DNA of 64,000 bases from Streptomyces sp. KL109B. GTDB taxonomy: Bacteria > Actinomycetota > Actinomycetes > Streptomycetales > Streptomycetaceae. Under the pieces are notes generated by a model. That model saw only the letters and a program-made list of their open reading frames with translations, was not told the DNA's origin and searched no databases. The stretch covers positions 558,001-622,000 of the forward strand of contig NZ_JASERL010000005.1 of assembly GCF_030766935.1 (NCBI RefSeq). The letters run 5' to 3'. Shown in pieces: positions 28,231 through 36,093 of the stretch; the first letter of the stretch is position 1, and each line of letters opens with the position of its first letter. Position numbers and translations under genes: made by a program.

Positions 28231-28246
28231 CGCCGCTCGGGTCCCG

Positions 28247-28807
28247 TCAGGGGGCCACGCCGAGGCCCTCCACCACGACGGCGCCCGGGAGTTCGGACAG
28301 GGCCTCGCCCGGGACGATCAGCTTGCCGCGCCGCGTGCCGCTGCCGATGAGGACGTACGGGAGGTCGACGACGGCCGCGTCCACGAGGACCGCCCAGTCG
28401 GCGGGCAGGCCGATCGGGGTGATGCCGCCGTACTCCATGCCGGACTCGCCGGTCGCGGTGTCCATGGGCGCGAACGAGGCCTTACGGGCGCCGAGCCTGC
28501 GTCGCACGGCGCCGTTGACGTCGAGCTTCGTCGCGGACAGCACGACGCAGGCCGCGAGCGTCGTCTCGCCGCCGCGCTTGCCCGCGACGACGACGCAGTT
28601 CGCGGACGTGTCGAGGAGGTCGGGGCCGTAGTGCTCGACGAACGTCGCGGTGTCCGCCCACTCGGGGTCGGTGTCGACGTGGATCAGCTCGTGCGCGGGC
28701 ACCGTGCCGCGCCAGTCGCGGACGGCGTCGGCGACGGGCCGGGTGAGCAGGTCGAGGGCCTCGGGGGCGGGCAGGACGTGGTCGAAGGTGCCGATGGGTG
28801 CGCGCAT
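28247..28807 (-). CDS. YbaK/EbsC-family aminoacyl-tRNA deacylase-like protein
   Basis: A 186-residue single-domain protein of the YbaK/ProX editing family. It has CVVVAGKRGGETTLAACVVLSATKLDVNGAVRRRLG (with the conserved Lys and Asn-Gly), ATGESGMEYGGITPIGLP and IGSGTRRGKLIVPG. These proteins hydrolyse mis-acylated tRNA in the cytoplasm. It is a single gene. Its 3' end faces the permease operon across the repeat region. Confidence 0.88.
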   Translation of the reverse strand: MRAPIGTFDHVLPAPEALDLLTRPVADAVRDWRGTVPAHELIHVDTDPEWADTATFVEHYGPDLLDTSANCVVVAGKRGGETTLAACVVLSATKLDVNGAVRRRLGARKASFAPMDTATGESGMEYGGITPIGLPADWAVLVDAAVVDLPYVLIGSGTRRGKLIVPGEALSELPGAVVVEGLGVAP

Positions 28808-28850
28808 GGCGGCACGCTAACAGCCGCCGCGCGCACCGGGACCCGGTGTC

Positions 28851-29423
28851 TCACCGTACGAAAGGCACCGACACGGCCATGATCATCTCGACGTCCTCGG
28901 TCCCGGCGTTGCGGTAGGAGTGCGGGACGCTCGCCTCGAACGAGACGCTCGCCCGCGCGGGCACCACGTGCTCGACGCCGTCCACGACGAGCGTCAGCTC
29001 GCCGGTCGTGACATGGACCAGCTCGACGGTCCCCTGCGGATGCGGGTCGGAGTCGCTGCCGTCGCCGGCCACCAGCCGCCAGTCCCACATCTCCAGCGGA
29101 CCCTCCGCCTCGGTACCGGCGAGCAGGCGGTTGTAACTTCCCGCCTCCGAGTGCCAGAGCCGGACCGCCTGATCCTCCGTCACGATGCGGACGTTCGGGC
29201 CCTGTTCGTAGTCGAGCAGCGTGGTGATGCTGACGCCGAGCGCGTCGCCGATCTTCACTACGGTGCCGATGCTGGGGTTCGTACGGGCCTGCTCGATCTG
29301 GATGAGCATGCCCCGGCTGACACCCGCGCGGGCGGCGAGCGCGTCGAGGGTGAAGCCGCGCTCGGCCCGCCATTGCTTGACGTTGCGCGCGAGCGCCTGG
29401 TTCAGGAGGTCGAGGTCGGCCAC
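28851..29423 (-). CDS. XRE-cupin transcriptional regulator
   Basis: A 190-residue regulator with an N-terminal Cro/CI-type helix-turn-helix (ARNVKQWRAERGFTLDALAA, SRGMLIQIEQARTNPSIGTV) and a C-terminal cupin (VELVHVTTGELTLVVDGVEH, ASVSFEASVPHSYRNAG) that probably binds a small ligand. It is divergent from the EamA exporter at 29.6 kb, a common pairing in which the regulator controls the transporter. It lies 43 nt upstream of the YbaK-like gene on the same strand and may be cotranscribed with it. Confidence 0.9.
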   Translation of the reverse strand: MADLDLLNQALARNVKQWRAERGFTLDALAARAGVSRGMLIQIEQARTNPSIGTVVKIGDALGVSITTLLDYEQGPNVRIVTEDQAVRLWHSEAGSYNRLLAGTEAEGPLEMWDWRLVAGDGSDSDPHPQGTVELVHVTTGELTLVVDGVEHVVPARASVSFEASVPHSYRNAGTEDVEMIMAVSVPFVR

Positions 29424-29575
29424 GTTCCATCCAGGGTGGGTTCCGAGGTTTCGAGGTTCCGGGGTTCCGGGGTTCCAGGGTTCCGGGGTTCAATATTTTC
29501 GATGACAGTGTTCAGTTCATTGGACTACGGTGTGCTGCACTCCAACGTCCAGCAAACTGTACTGCGAGGTCCGGC
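29424..29575. promoter_or_regulatory. Divergent promoter region with GGTTCCGG repeats
   Basis: The gap between the XRE-cupin and EamA genes contains about five imperfect 9-bp GGGTTCCGG-type repeats (29440-29492), then an AT-rich block (CAATATTTTCGATGACAGTG). The AT-rich part probably carries the EamA promoter. The repeats lie in the leader of the XRE-cupin gene. Confidence 0.55.
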
Positions 29576-30448
29576 ATGACTGCACTCTTCGCCCTGGCCA
29601 CCAGCCTCATGTGGGGTCTGGCCGACTTCGGCGGCGGGCTACTGACACGACGAACCCCGGCGCTCACCGTCGTGGTCGTCTCGCAGTCCATCGCGGTGGT
29701 CGTGCTCGGCGCGATCGTGCTCGGCACGGGTGCCTGGAGCGAGACGGGACCGCAGTTGTGGTTCGCCGTCGCGGCGGGGCTCGTCGGGCCTGTCGCGATG
29801 CTCGCCTTCTACAAGGCGCTCGCGCTCGGCCCGATGGGGGTCGTCTCGCCGCTCGGTTCGGTGGGCGTCGCCGTGCCGGTCGGGGTCGGGCTCGTGCTCG
29901 GCGAGCGGCCGGGGGTGCTGCAATTCGCGGGGATCCTCGTCGCGGTGGCGGGTGTGGTGCTGGCGGGTGGGCCGCAGTTCAAGGGGGCGCCGGTGCAGCG
30001 GCAGGCGGTGTTCCTCACCCTGCTCGCGGCGTTCGGGTTCGGGGCGGTGATGGCGCTGATCGCGGAGGCGTCGACGACGCTGACCGGGCTCTTCCTCGCG
30101 CTGTTCGTGCAGCGGGTGACGAATGTCGTGGCGGGCGGGGCCGCGTTGTACGTGTCCGCGAAGCGTGGGGGGCGGGTGCTCCCGCTGCCGGAGGACGGGG
30201 GGTGGCGGCTGATCCGTTCGTCGTTGCCGGCGCTCGCGTTCGTCGGGTTGGCGGATGTGGCGGCCAACGGAACGTATGCGCTGGCCGCGCAGGAGGGGCC
30301 GGTGACCGTTGCGGCGGTTCTCGCGTCGCTGTATCCGGTGGTTACGGCGTTGGCGGCGCGCGGGGTGTTGAGTGAGCGGTTGCGTGGAGTGCAAGCCGCT
30401 GGCGCGGGGCTCGCGCTGGTCGGAACGGTCCTCCTGGCAGCGGGCTGA
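29576..30448 (+). CDS. EamA/DMT-family transporter
   Basis: A 290-residue membrane protein of the drug/metabolite transporter superfamily with ten predicted helices in two EamA halves (1-~135 and ~145-290). It shows LMWGLADFGGGLL, AFYKALALGPMGVVSPLGSVG and the matching second half ANGTYALAAQEGPVTVAAVLASLYPVVTAL. Likely an exporter of small metabolites. The substrate is unknown. GAGGTCCGGC precedes the ATG. It is divergent from the XRE-cupin regulator, which may control it. Confidence 0.9.
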   Translation: MTALFALATSLMWGLADFGGGLLTRRTPALTVVVVSQSIAVVVLGAIVLGTGAWSETGPQLWFAVAAGLVGPVAMLAFYKALALGPMGVVSPLGSVGVAVPVGVGLVLGERPGVLQFAGILVAVAGVVLAGGPQFKGAPVQRQAVFLTLLAAFGFGAVMALIAEASTTLTGLFLALFVQRVTNVVAGGAALYVSAKRGGRVLPLPEDGGWRLIRSSLPALAFVGLADVAANGTYALAAQEGPVTVAAVLASLYPVVTALAARGVLSERLRGVQAAGAGLALVGTVLLAAG

Positions 30449-30759
30449 CCCCGGCACCGTGGTTACGCCCCCGCTGCTCAATCGCCGCAGAGGCTTGATT
30501 GGCCCACCCGCTACGCCACGCCTCCCCGTGCGCAACGCCCCACTCCCCACCCATCGCGGTCGACCGCAACCGCCTTGGGCAATCTGCCGCCTGGGGCGGC
30601 AGGGTGGGCAAGGCGGCGCACGGTGCGGTGCAACAGGGAACACGGGCGCCGACCCCGGCAAAGCTCCGAAACCCGGTGCGGCGCAACAGGAACGACCGGC
30701 ACCGACCCCGGCACGGGTCAAAGCCCCCTGCGCGGCGCACACATCAGCACCGGCACCGC
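30449..30759. other. Intergenic repeats, no gene
   Basis: 311 bp with no believable coding sequence. It holds one inverted copy of the dispersed element (30472-30505, minus orientation, GGCTTGATTGG end) and two diverged copies of a ~50-bp GGTGCGGCGCAACAGG-like unit (around 30630 and 30678). It separates the convergent EamA and MFS genes. Confidence 0.7.
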
Positions 30760-32202
30760 TCAGACCCGGTAGCGCCGCAACGCCGGTGCGGCGACCGCGA
30801 GCGTGAGCATCGCCAGGACCACCAGGAACCCGCCCCCCGCAACCGCCGCCCCCGCCCCGAAGGCGGACCCCGCCGAACCGTGCAGCACGTCCGCCAACCG
30901 CGGACCACCGGCCACGACAACCGTGAAGACGCCCTGCATACGCCCCCGCATCTCATCCGTCGCCGCCGACAACAGAATCGCCCCGCGGAACACCATCGAC
31001 ACCATGTCCGCGACCCCCGCCACCGCGAGGAACACCACCCCGAGCCACAGATTCCCGCTCAGCCCGAACCCGGCCACCGCGAGCCCCCACGCCACGATCG
31101 ACCCGATGACCATCCACCCGTGCCGCCGCGCCCGCGAGAACGTCCCCGAGAACAAACCCCCGACCACCGCCCCGATCGGAATCGCCGCGAACAGCAGCCC
31201 AAGCGCGAGCCCCTCCCCGTACGGCGCGTACGTCTCCGCGGCGAGCTGCGGGAACAGGGCGCGCGGCATGCCGAACACCATCGCGATGATGTCCGCGAGG
31301 AAGGACAGCAGCAGCACCTTGTGCGTGGCCATGTACCGGAAACCGTCGACGATCTCCCGCACCCCCGCCCGCTTCTTCGCCACGGCCGCCGCCCCCAACG
31401 GCGGCAGCGCCGGCAGCCGGTACACCGCCCACACGGTGACGCACAGCGCGACCGCGTCGATCAGGTACAGCTCGGGCAGGCCGATCACCGGGATCAGGAC
31501 CCCGGCCAGCAGCGGCCCCATGACCTGCCCCGTCTGCATGACGGTCGAGCCGAGCGCGTTGGCCGCGGCCAGTTGCTCCTCGGGGACGAGCCGCGCGATG
31601 GACGCGTTGCGGGCCGGGGAGTTGAGGCCCCAGAACGCCTGCTGCATCGCGAGCAGCACCATCAGCACGGCCACCGAACCGAGCCCGGATATCGCCTGCA
31701 GCCAGAACAGCACCGAGGTCACGGCGATGCCGCTGTTGGTGATCAGGAGGAGTTTGCGCCGGTCCATGTGGTCGGCGATCGCGCCGCCCCACAGCGCGAA
31801 CACGACGAGCGGCACGAGCCCCGCCAGGCTCGCGGCGCCGACCCACGCCGACGAGCCGGTGATGTCGTAGATCTGCTTGGGCACGGCGACGGCGGTGAGT
31901 TGGCTGCCGATGGCCGTGACGATGGTCGAGGACCAGAGCCGACGGTAGGCGGGAACCCGCAACGGCCGGGTGTCCATGGCCCACCGCCGCCACCCACGCG
32001 GCTTGACCTCACTCCCCGTGCCCTCACCCGCCGCACCCTCGCCCCGCCCGGCGTCACCGGCGCCACCCACCGTGCTCGCCGACCCCGTCCTCCCCACCTG
32101 ACTCGACTCGCTCGCTCGACCCGACCCGCTCACTCGACCCGACCCGCTCGTCTCGCCCGACCCGCTCGTCCCGCTCGTCCCGCTCGCGCCGCTCGTATCC
32201 AC
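30760..32202 (-). CDS. MFS exporter (EntS-like MFS_3 group)
   Basis: A 480-residue, 12-helix major facilitator protein. After a ~75-residue low-complexity tail of Gly, Ser and Thr repeats comes PLRVPAYRRLWSSTIVTAIGSQL, AVAVPKQIYDITGSSAWVG, the loop-2 motif GGAIADHMDRRKLLL, and RNASIARLVPEEQLAAANAL. This pattern is that of the EntS-like/MFS_3 exporters. Its nearness to the enterobactin-type locus makes siderophore export possible, but four genes intervene and no iron box was found here. The start is GTG 32202 (AGGGAAG upstream). The Met at 31977 would remove the tail. Confidence 0.85.
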   Translation of the reverse strand: MDTSGASGTSGTSGSGETSGSGRVSGSGRASESSQVGRTGSASTVGGAGDAGRGEGAAGEGTGSEVKPRGWRRWAMDTRPLRVPAYRRLWSSTIVTAIGSQLTAVAVPKQIYDITGSSAWVGAASLAGLVPLVVFALWGGAIADHMDRRKLLLITNSGIAVTSVLFWLQAISGLGSVAVLMVLLAMQQAFWGLNSPARNASIARLVPEEQLAAANALGSTVMQTGQVMGPLLAGVLIPVIGLPELYLIDAVALCVTVWAVYRLPALPPLGAAAVAKKRAGVREIVDGFRYMATHKVLLLSFLADIIAMVFGMPRALFPQLAAETYAPYGEGLALGLLFAAIPIGAVVGGLFSGTFSRARRHGWMVIGSIVAWGLAVAGFGLSGNLWLGVVFLAVAGVADMVSMVFRGAILLSAATDEMRGRMQGVFTVVVAGGPRLADVLHGSAGSAFGAGAAVAGGGFLVVLAMLTLAVAAPALRRYRV

Positions 32203-32229
32203 GTCTTCCCTGCTGATTGCTCGCTACAT

Positions 32230-32976
32230 CTATCCGGTCCGGGGCTCAGTGTCCCAGGCGTGCTCGTCGTCGAGTGCGGACAGGGCGAGCAGTTGGTCCG
32301 GCGTGACCCCCTCCGGTATCGCCCGGGGCGCGGGCGTCCTGAGCGGGGGCTGCCAGCCGGCCTCCGGGTCCCAGCTGCGTACGACGCGTGCGGGCGCGCC
32401 CGCGACGACCGCGTGGTCCCGCACCTCGCCGCGCACCACGGCGCCGGCGGCCACCACCACGTTCCGGCCGAGCCTGGCGCCCGGCAGGATCACGGCTCCC
32501 GTGCCGATCCAGCAGCCGGGACCGATCTCGACCGGTTCCATCCGGGGCCACTGCTTGCCGACGGGCTCGTGCGGGTCGTCGTAGGAATGGTTGGTGGAGG
32601 TGATGTAGACGTACGGGCCCATGTAGACGTCGGAGCCGATGCGCACCGTCGTATCGGCGATGACATGGCTGCCGCGACCGATCACGACGCCGTCGCCGAG
32701 GGTGAGGATCGGGTCGGGGCCGAGGTCGAGGTCCGGCATCAGGCCCGCGGTCAGGGTGACTTGTTCCCCGATGATGCAGTGCGCGCCGAGCCGGATCCAC
32801 GGCTCACCGAACACCGTGCCCTGCGGGAACGCGAGCTTCGTACCGTGCCCGATCGCACCGAACCGGTGCCCGCCGGGCTGCCGCGCGGTGACCGCGCCCT
32901 TGCGCTGAACCCAGCGCCATCCGGCCTGTACGAGCCGGTGTCCTGGCCCACCCTTGACGTTCCGCTTCATCGGCAC
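32230..32976 (-). CDS. Left-handed beta-helix acyltransferase (hexapeptide repeat)
   Basis: A 248-residue protein with repeated hexapeptide turns (WIRLGAHCIIGEQVTL, ILTLGDGVVIGRGSHVIADT, VRIGSDVYMGPYVYITSTNH, VEIGPGCWIGTGAVILPGA). The SYDD loop follows the conserved His (NHSYDDP), as in CatB/maltose O-acetyltransferase relatives. It probably transfers an acetyl or acyl group to a sugar or small molecule, acting as a trimer. It lies 27 nt upstream of the MFS gene on the same strand and may be in one transcript. Confidence 0.85.
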   Translation of the reverse strand: MPMKRNVKGGPGHRLVQAGWRWVQRKGAVTARQPGGHRFGAIGHGTKLAFPQGTVFGEPWIRLGAHCIIGEQVTLTAGLMPDLDLGPDPILTLGDGVVIGRGSHVIADTTVRIGSDVYMGPYVYITSTNHSYDDPHEPVGKQWPRMEPVEIGPGCWIGTGAVILPGARLGRNVVVAAGAVVRGEVRDHAVVAGAPARVVRSWDPEAGWQPPLRTPAPRAIPEGVTPDQLLALSALDDEHAWDTEPRTG

Positions 32977-33109
32977 GGCGACACGTTACCCACGCGTATC
33001 CACCACTCCCACCTCGCCGAACTGTGATCTTCGCCCTACGGGGCCACAGGTACGGTGCGGTTGGCGCGACACAAAGACGATCACGACAAGACCCAGGGAG
33101 CCCGACCCC

Positions 33110-33637
33110 ATGTCCCAGTCCCACGAGCCACTCGTCACCGGCGTCAACGGCAAGGAACCGAAGGTGGACCCGGAGGCGTTCGCCGCCCCGATGTCCGTCC
33201 TGGTCGGCGACGTCACGCTGGGCGCCGGCGCGAGCGTCTGGTACGGCGCCGTGCTGCGGGCCGAGTTCGAGCCGATCACGCTCGGCGCCGACAGCAACAT
33301 CCAGGACAACTGCACGGTCCATGTCGACCTCGGCTTCCCCGCGACGATCGGCGAGCGCGTCTCCGTCGGCCACAACGCGGTGCTGCACGGCTGCACCGTG
33401 GAGGACGACTGCCTCATCGGGATGGGCGCGACCGTGCTCAACGGCGCCGTGATCGGGGCGGGTTCGCTGGTCGCGGCGCAGGCGCTGGTGCCGCAGGGGA
33501 TGGTGGTGCCGCCGGGCTCACTGGTGGCCGGCGTCCCCGCCAAGGTCCGCCGCGAACTCTCCGCGGAGGAACGCGAAATGGTGACCCTCAACGGCACGCA
33601 CTACGTGGAACTGGCAAAGGCCCACCGCTCGCTGTAG
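33110..33637 (+). CDS. Gamma-carbonic-anhydrase-like protein
   Basis: A 175-residue left-handed beta-helix protein of the YrdA/PaaY gamma-CA group. It has VLVGDVTLGAGASVWYGAVLR, NIQDNCTVHVD and VSVGHNAVLHGCTVEDDCLIGMGA, with the three zinc-ligand His positions (VHVD, GHNAVLHG). ATG 33110 follows a GGGAG ribosome site. Earlier in-frame starts give unrelated sequence. It is divergent from the hexapeptide acyltransferase. Confidence 0.9.
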   Translation: MSQSHEPLVTGVNGKEPKVDPEAFAAPMSVLVGDVTLGAGASVWYGAVLRAEFEPITLGADSNIQDNCTVHVDLGFPATIGERVSVGHNAVLHGCTVEDDCLIGMGATVLNGAVIGAGSLVAAQALVPQGMVVPPGSLVAGVPAKVRRELSAEEREMVTLNGTHYVELAKAHRSL

Positions 33638-33682
33638 CGCCAGTCCGCGGCAGCGCCCCGGGACCGCAACACCGTCCGGCGA

Positions 33683-34336
33683 TCAGGCACCGGTCGGGCT
33701 GGACTCCGGCTCGGCCACCGCCTCATGCTCCGCCGCCATCTTCGCCGCCCGCTTCTTCACGATCAGCATCGAGACGAGCCCGATGAGCACCGCCACCCCG
33801 AGCCCCACGTACGAGAACTTCTTCAGCCAGTCCTCCGCGACCACACCCACGTAGTAGATGACGGCCGTCGTGCCGCCGGCCCACACCACGCCGCCCAGGA
33901 AGTTCGCGGTGAGGAACTTCCAGTACGGCATGTGGAGAACGCCCGCGAGCGGTCCGGCGAAGATGCGGAGCAGGGCGACGAAGCGGCCGAAGAAGACGGC
34001 CCACATGCCCCACTTCTCGAAGGAGCGCTCGGCGGTCGCGACATGTCCTGGGCCGAAGTGCTTGGGGAACTTGCGGCCGAGTTTGGCCAGGAGCGGGCGC
34101 CCGCCCTTGCGGCCGATCGCGTATCCGATGGAGTCGCCGATGACGGCGCCCGCGCTGGCGCAGGCGCCGAGGACGACCGGGTTGACGTCGCCGTGCTGCG
34201 AGGAGAGCAGCGCCGCGGAGACGAGCACGATCTCGCCGGGCAGCGGGATGCCGAGGCTTTCGAGGCCGATGACGCCGGCCACCAGGGCGTAGATGGCGAC
34301 CGCCGGAATCGTGTCGAGCCATTCCTGGACGTGCAT
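33683..34336 (-). CDS. DedA-family membrane protein
   Basis: A 217-residue membrane protein with the DedA/VTT signature: GLESLGIPLPGEIVL, GACASAGAVIGDSIGYAIGRKGG, FFGRFVALLRIFAGPLAGVLHMPYWKF and NFLGGVVWAG. The family includes undecaprenyl-phosphate/phospholipid scramblases and flippases. ATG 34336 has GGGAGGCGACG upstream. A basic-acidic tail follows the last helix. Confidence 0.9.
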   Translation of the reverse strand: MHVQEWLDTIPAVAIYALVAGVIGLESLGIPLPGEIVLVSAALLSSQHGDVNPVVLGACASAGAVIGDSIGYAIGRKGGRPLLAKLGRKFPKHFGPGHVATAERSFEKWGMWAVFFGRFVALLRIFAGPLAGVLHMPYWKFLTANFLGGVVWAGGTTAVIYYVGVVAEDWLKKFSYVGLGVAVLIGLVSMLIVKKRAAKMAAEHEAVAEPESSPTGA

Positions 34337-34427
34337 CGACGTCGCCTCCCGTACCCACCGAAATCTTGCCTGTGCCCGGCGTGCGCTCCCCTCCAGGTAC
34401 GCGCACGCCGGGCAGCCTACCTGCTCC

Positions 34428-36092
34428 CTATGACGCGGCCGCGTCCCACAAGGTGCAGTGGTGTGCACGGTGAACATCGGTGGAGACGGTGATCCCGCCC
34501 ACAGTCGCGGTCTTCAGGGACAGCACGTGACCGGGGGCCTTCCGCTGGTCGGGCACGGCGGGCGCGCCGTCCGCGCGCGGGACGCCCCCGTGGATGAAGG
34601 AGCCCCAGTACCGGACCATCCGGTCGGCGAGTACCCGCTGTTCGCTGTCGAGTGGTGAGTCGAGTCCGAAGTGTTTGAAGAGGTATTGGACTTCGTTCAC
34701 GTGGGTGGCTCCGAAGTCGAACGTCCTGCCCGCCTCCCTGATCGAGGCGAACGGCGGCGAGGTCCGGTCCGCGAACTCGTACGCGTAGACGGGCGGCCCG
34801 CTCGCCGCGAGCCGCTCGTCGAGGCGGAGCGCCGGGCACGCCATGAGCTGGTCGCCCTGGGCGGCGGCGTACGCGTGGGTGGGCGACGCGTAGTCGGTCA
34901 GGGGGTAGGCGCGCAGGGCCTTCTCCCCTGTCTCCTCTCCGTACGTGTCGGTGAGCGCCTTGGGGTACGCCTGCGCGGTGAGCGGCTTGCCCTGGCCGTC
35001 GTACGCGCCGTAGGCGAAGAGGGTGCCCTCGTCCTTGTTGGCGCCGTTGAGTACGGGGACGTGGGCCGAGCGGCCCTCGGCGATCGCGGTCGACGGCTGC
35101 CGGGGCAGGAAGGCGCCGCCGGTGACGGGCGCCCAGTCGAATCCGTTCTGCGCGTCGAGGATCTCCTTGGCCGACTTGCCGCGCAGGCACGCCACCGGGT
35201 CGGCCACCGGGTCCGCCGCCGTACCGCATCCGGCCTTCTCCGCGAACTTCGCGCCCTCGGCGACGGCTTCCTCGTGCGCGCGGGCCGCGCAGTCCCCGTA
35301 CGCACCCGATTCGATGATCCCGGCGCGGAACAGGCCGCGGCCGGTCGGCGACGCGAGCTGGGTGCACACCGAGCGGCCGCCCGCGGACTCACCGGCGATC
35401 GTGACCCGGTCCCGGTCCCCGCCGAAGCGGCCGATGTTGGCGTGCACCCAGCGCAGCGCCTGCTGCTGGTCCTGGAGGCCGAAGTTGCCGGAGACGCCGT
35501 CGGATGCCTGCTTGTCGAGGCCCGCCGCGGCGAGGAAACCCATCGCTCCGAGGCGGTAGTTGACGGTGACGACGACGGTTCCGGTGCGGCGGGCGAAGGT
35601 GTCGGGCACGATGTCGGCGCCCGCGCCCGCGGTGAGCCCGCCGCCGTGCAGCCACACCATGACGGGCCGCCCGGCGGAGCCGTCCGGCGCGTACACGTTC
35701 AGGTCGAGGCAGTCCTCGGTGTAGGTCGGATCCGGGTATCCGGGGTCCCCACTCGGTGGCTGTACGCACCTGTTGCCGAACCTCGACGCGTCGCGCACGC
35801 CGCTCCATGACCGCGCCGGGCGCGGCTCACGCCAGCGGAGTTCGCCGACGGGCCGTTCCGCGTACGGGATGCCGAGGAACTGCCGCCCCTCGTCGGTGTG
35901 TTGACCGCGCACCCAGCCGGAGGCGGTGTGCACCAAGGTTCCGCCGCCGGGCCGCTCGGCCGCGTGCGCGGGCACGAGGGCCGTGGCGGCGAGCGCCACC
36001 ACGGCCGCGAGCACGACACGTATCCGGCCACCGTTCCCTATTCGACCTATTCGGGCTGTTCGGGCTGTTCGGGCTGTTCGGGCTCGCCGCAC
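34428..36092 (-). CDS. Secreted type-B carboxylesterase
   Basis: A ~554-residue alpha/beta hydrolase of the carboxylesterase B family. The signal peptide has an unusual repetitive basic region (R-T-A repeats) and the hydrophobic core VVLAAVVALAATALVPAHAA. Motifs are FLGIPYAERPVGELRW, EDCLDLNVYAPDG, VMVWLHGGGL, the nucleophile elbow GESAGG, NKDEGTLFAYG (acid region) and THVNEVQYLF (catalytic His). GTG 36092 lies 1 nt after the beta-glucosidase stop, with AGAGGGGGAAG upstream, so the two are cotranscribed and coupled. Likely acts on ester-linked plant or lipid material outside the cell. Confidence 0.9.
   Translation of the reverse strand: MRRARTARTARTARIGRIGNGGRIRVVLAAVVALAATALVPAHAAERPGGGTLVHTASGWVRGQHTDEGRQFLGIPYAERPVGELRWREPRPARSWSGVRDASRFGNRCVQPPSGDPGYPDPTYTEDCLDLNVYAPDGSAGRPVMVWLHGGGLTAGAGADIVPDTFARRTGTVVVTVNYRLGAMGFLAAAGLDKQASDGVSGNFGLQDQQQALRWVHANIGRFGGDRDRVTIAGESAGGRSVCTQLASPTGRGLFRAGIIESGAYGDCAARAHEEAVAEGAKFAEKAGCGTAADPVADPVACLRGKSAKEILDAQNGFDWAPVTGGAFLPRQPSTAIAEGRSAHVPVLNGANKDEGTLFAYGAYDGQGKPLTAQAYPKALTDTYGEETGEKALRAYPLTDYASPTHAYAAAQGDQLMACPALRLDERLAASGPPVYAYEFADRTSPPFASIREAGRTFDFGATHVNEVQYLFKHFGLDSPLDSEQRVLADRMVRYWGSFIHGGVPRADGAPAVPDQRKAPGHVLSLKTATVGGITVSTDVHRAHHCTLWDAAAS
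36043..36086. repeat. 9-bp minisatellite in the esterase signal peptide
   Basis: Three perfect CGGGCTGTT units (36052-36078) with degenerate flanking copies. They code on the minus strand for Arg-Thr-Ala repeats in the positively charged part of the signal peptide. Copy number can change without a frameshift. Confidence 0.92.
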
Positions 36093-36093
36093 G

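Noticed and set aside
30449..30759. Possible small gene between EamA and MFS genes
   Set aside because: Open frames in both directions are composed of Arg/Pro-rich repeat translation with no ribosome site.
30760..32202. Calling the MFS gene entS
   Set aside because: The similarity is at the family level only and there is no iron box or operon link to the dhb genes.
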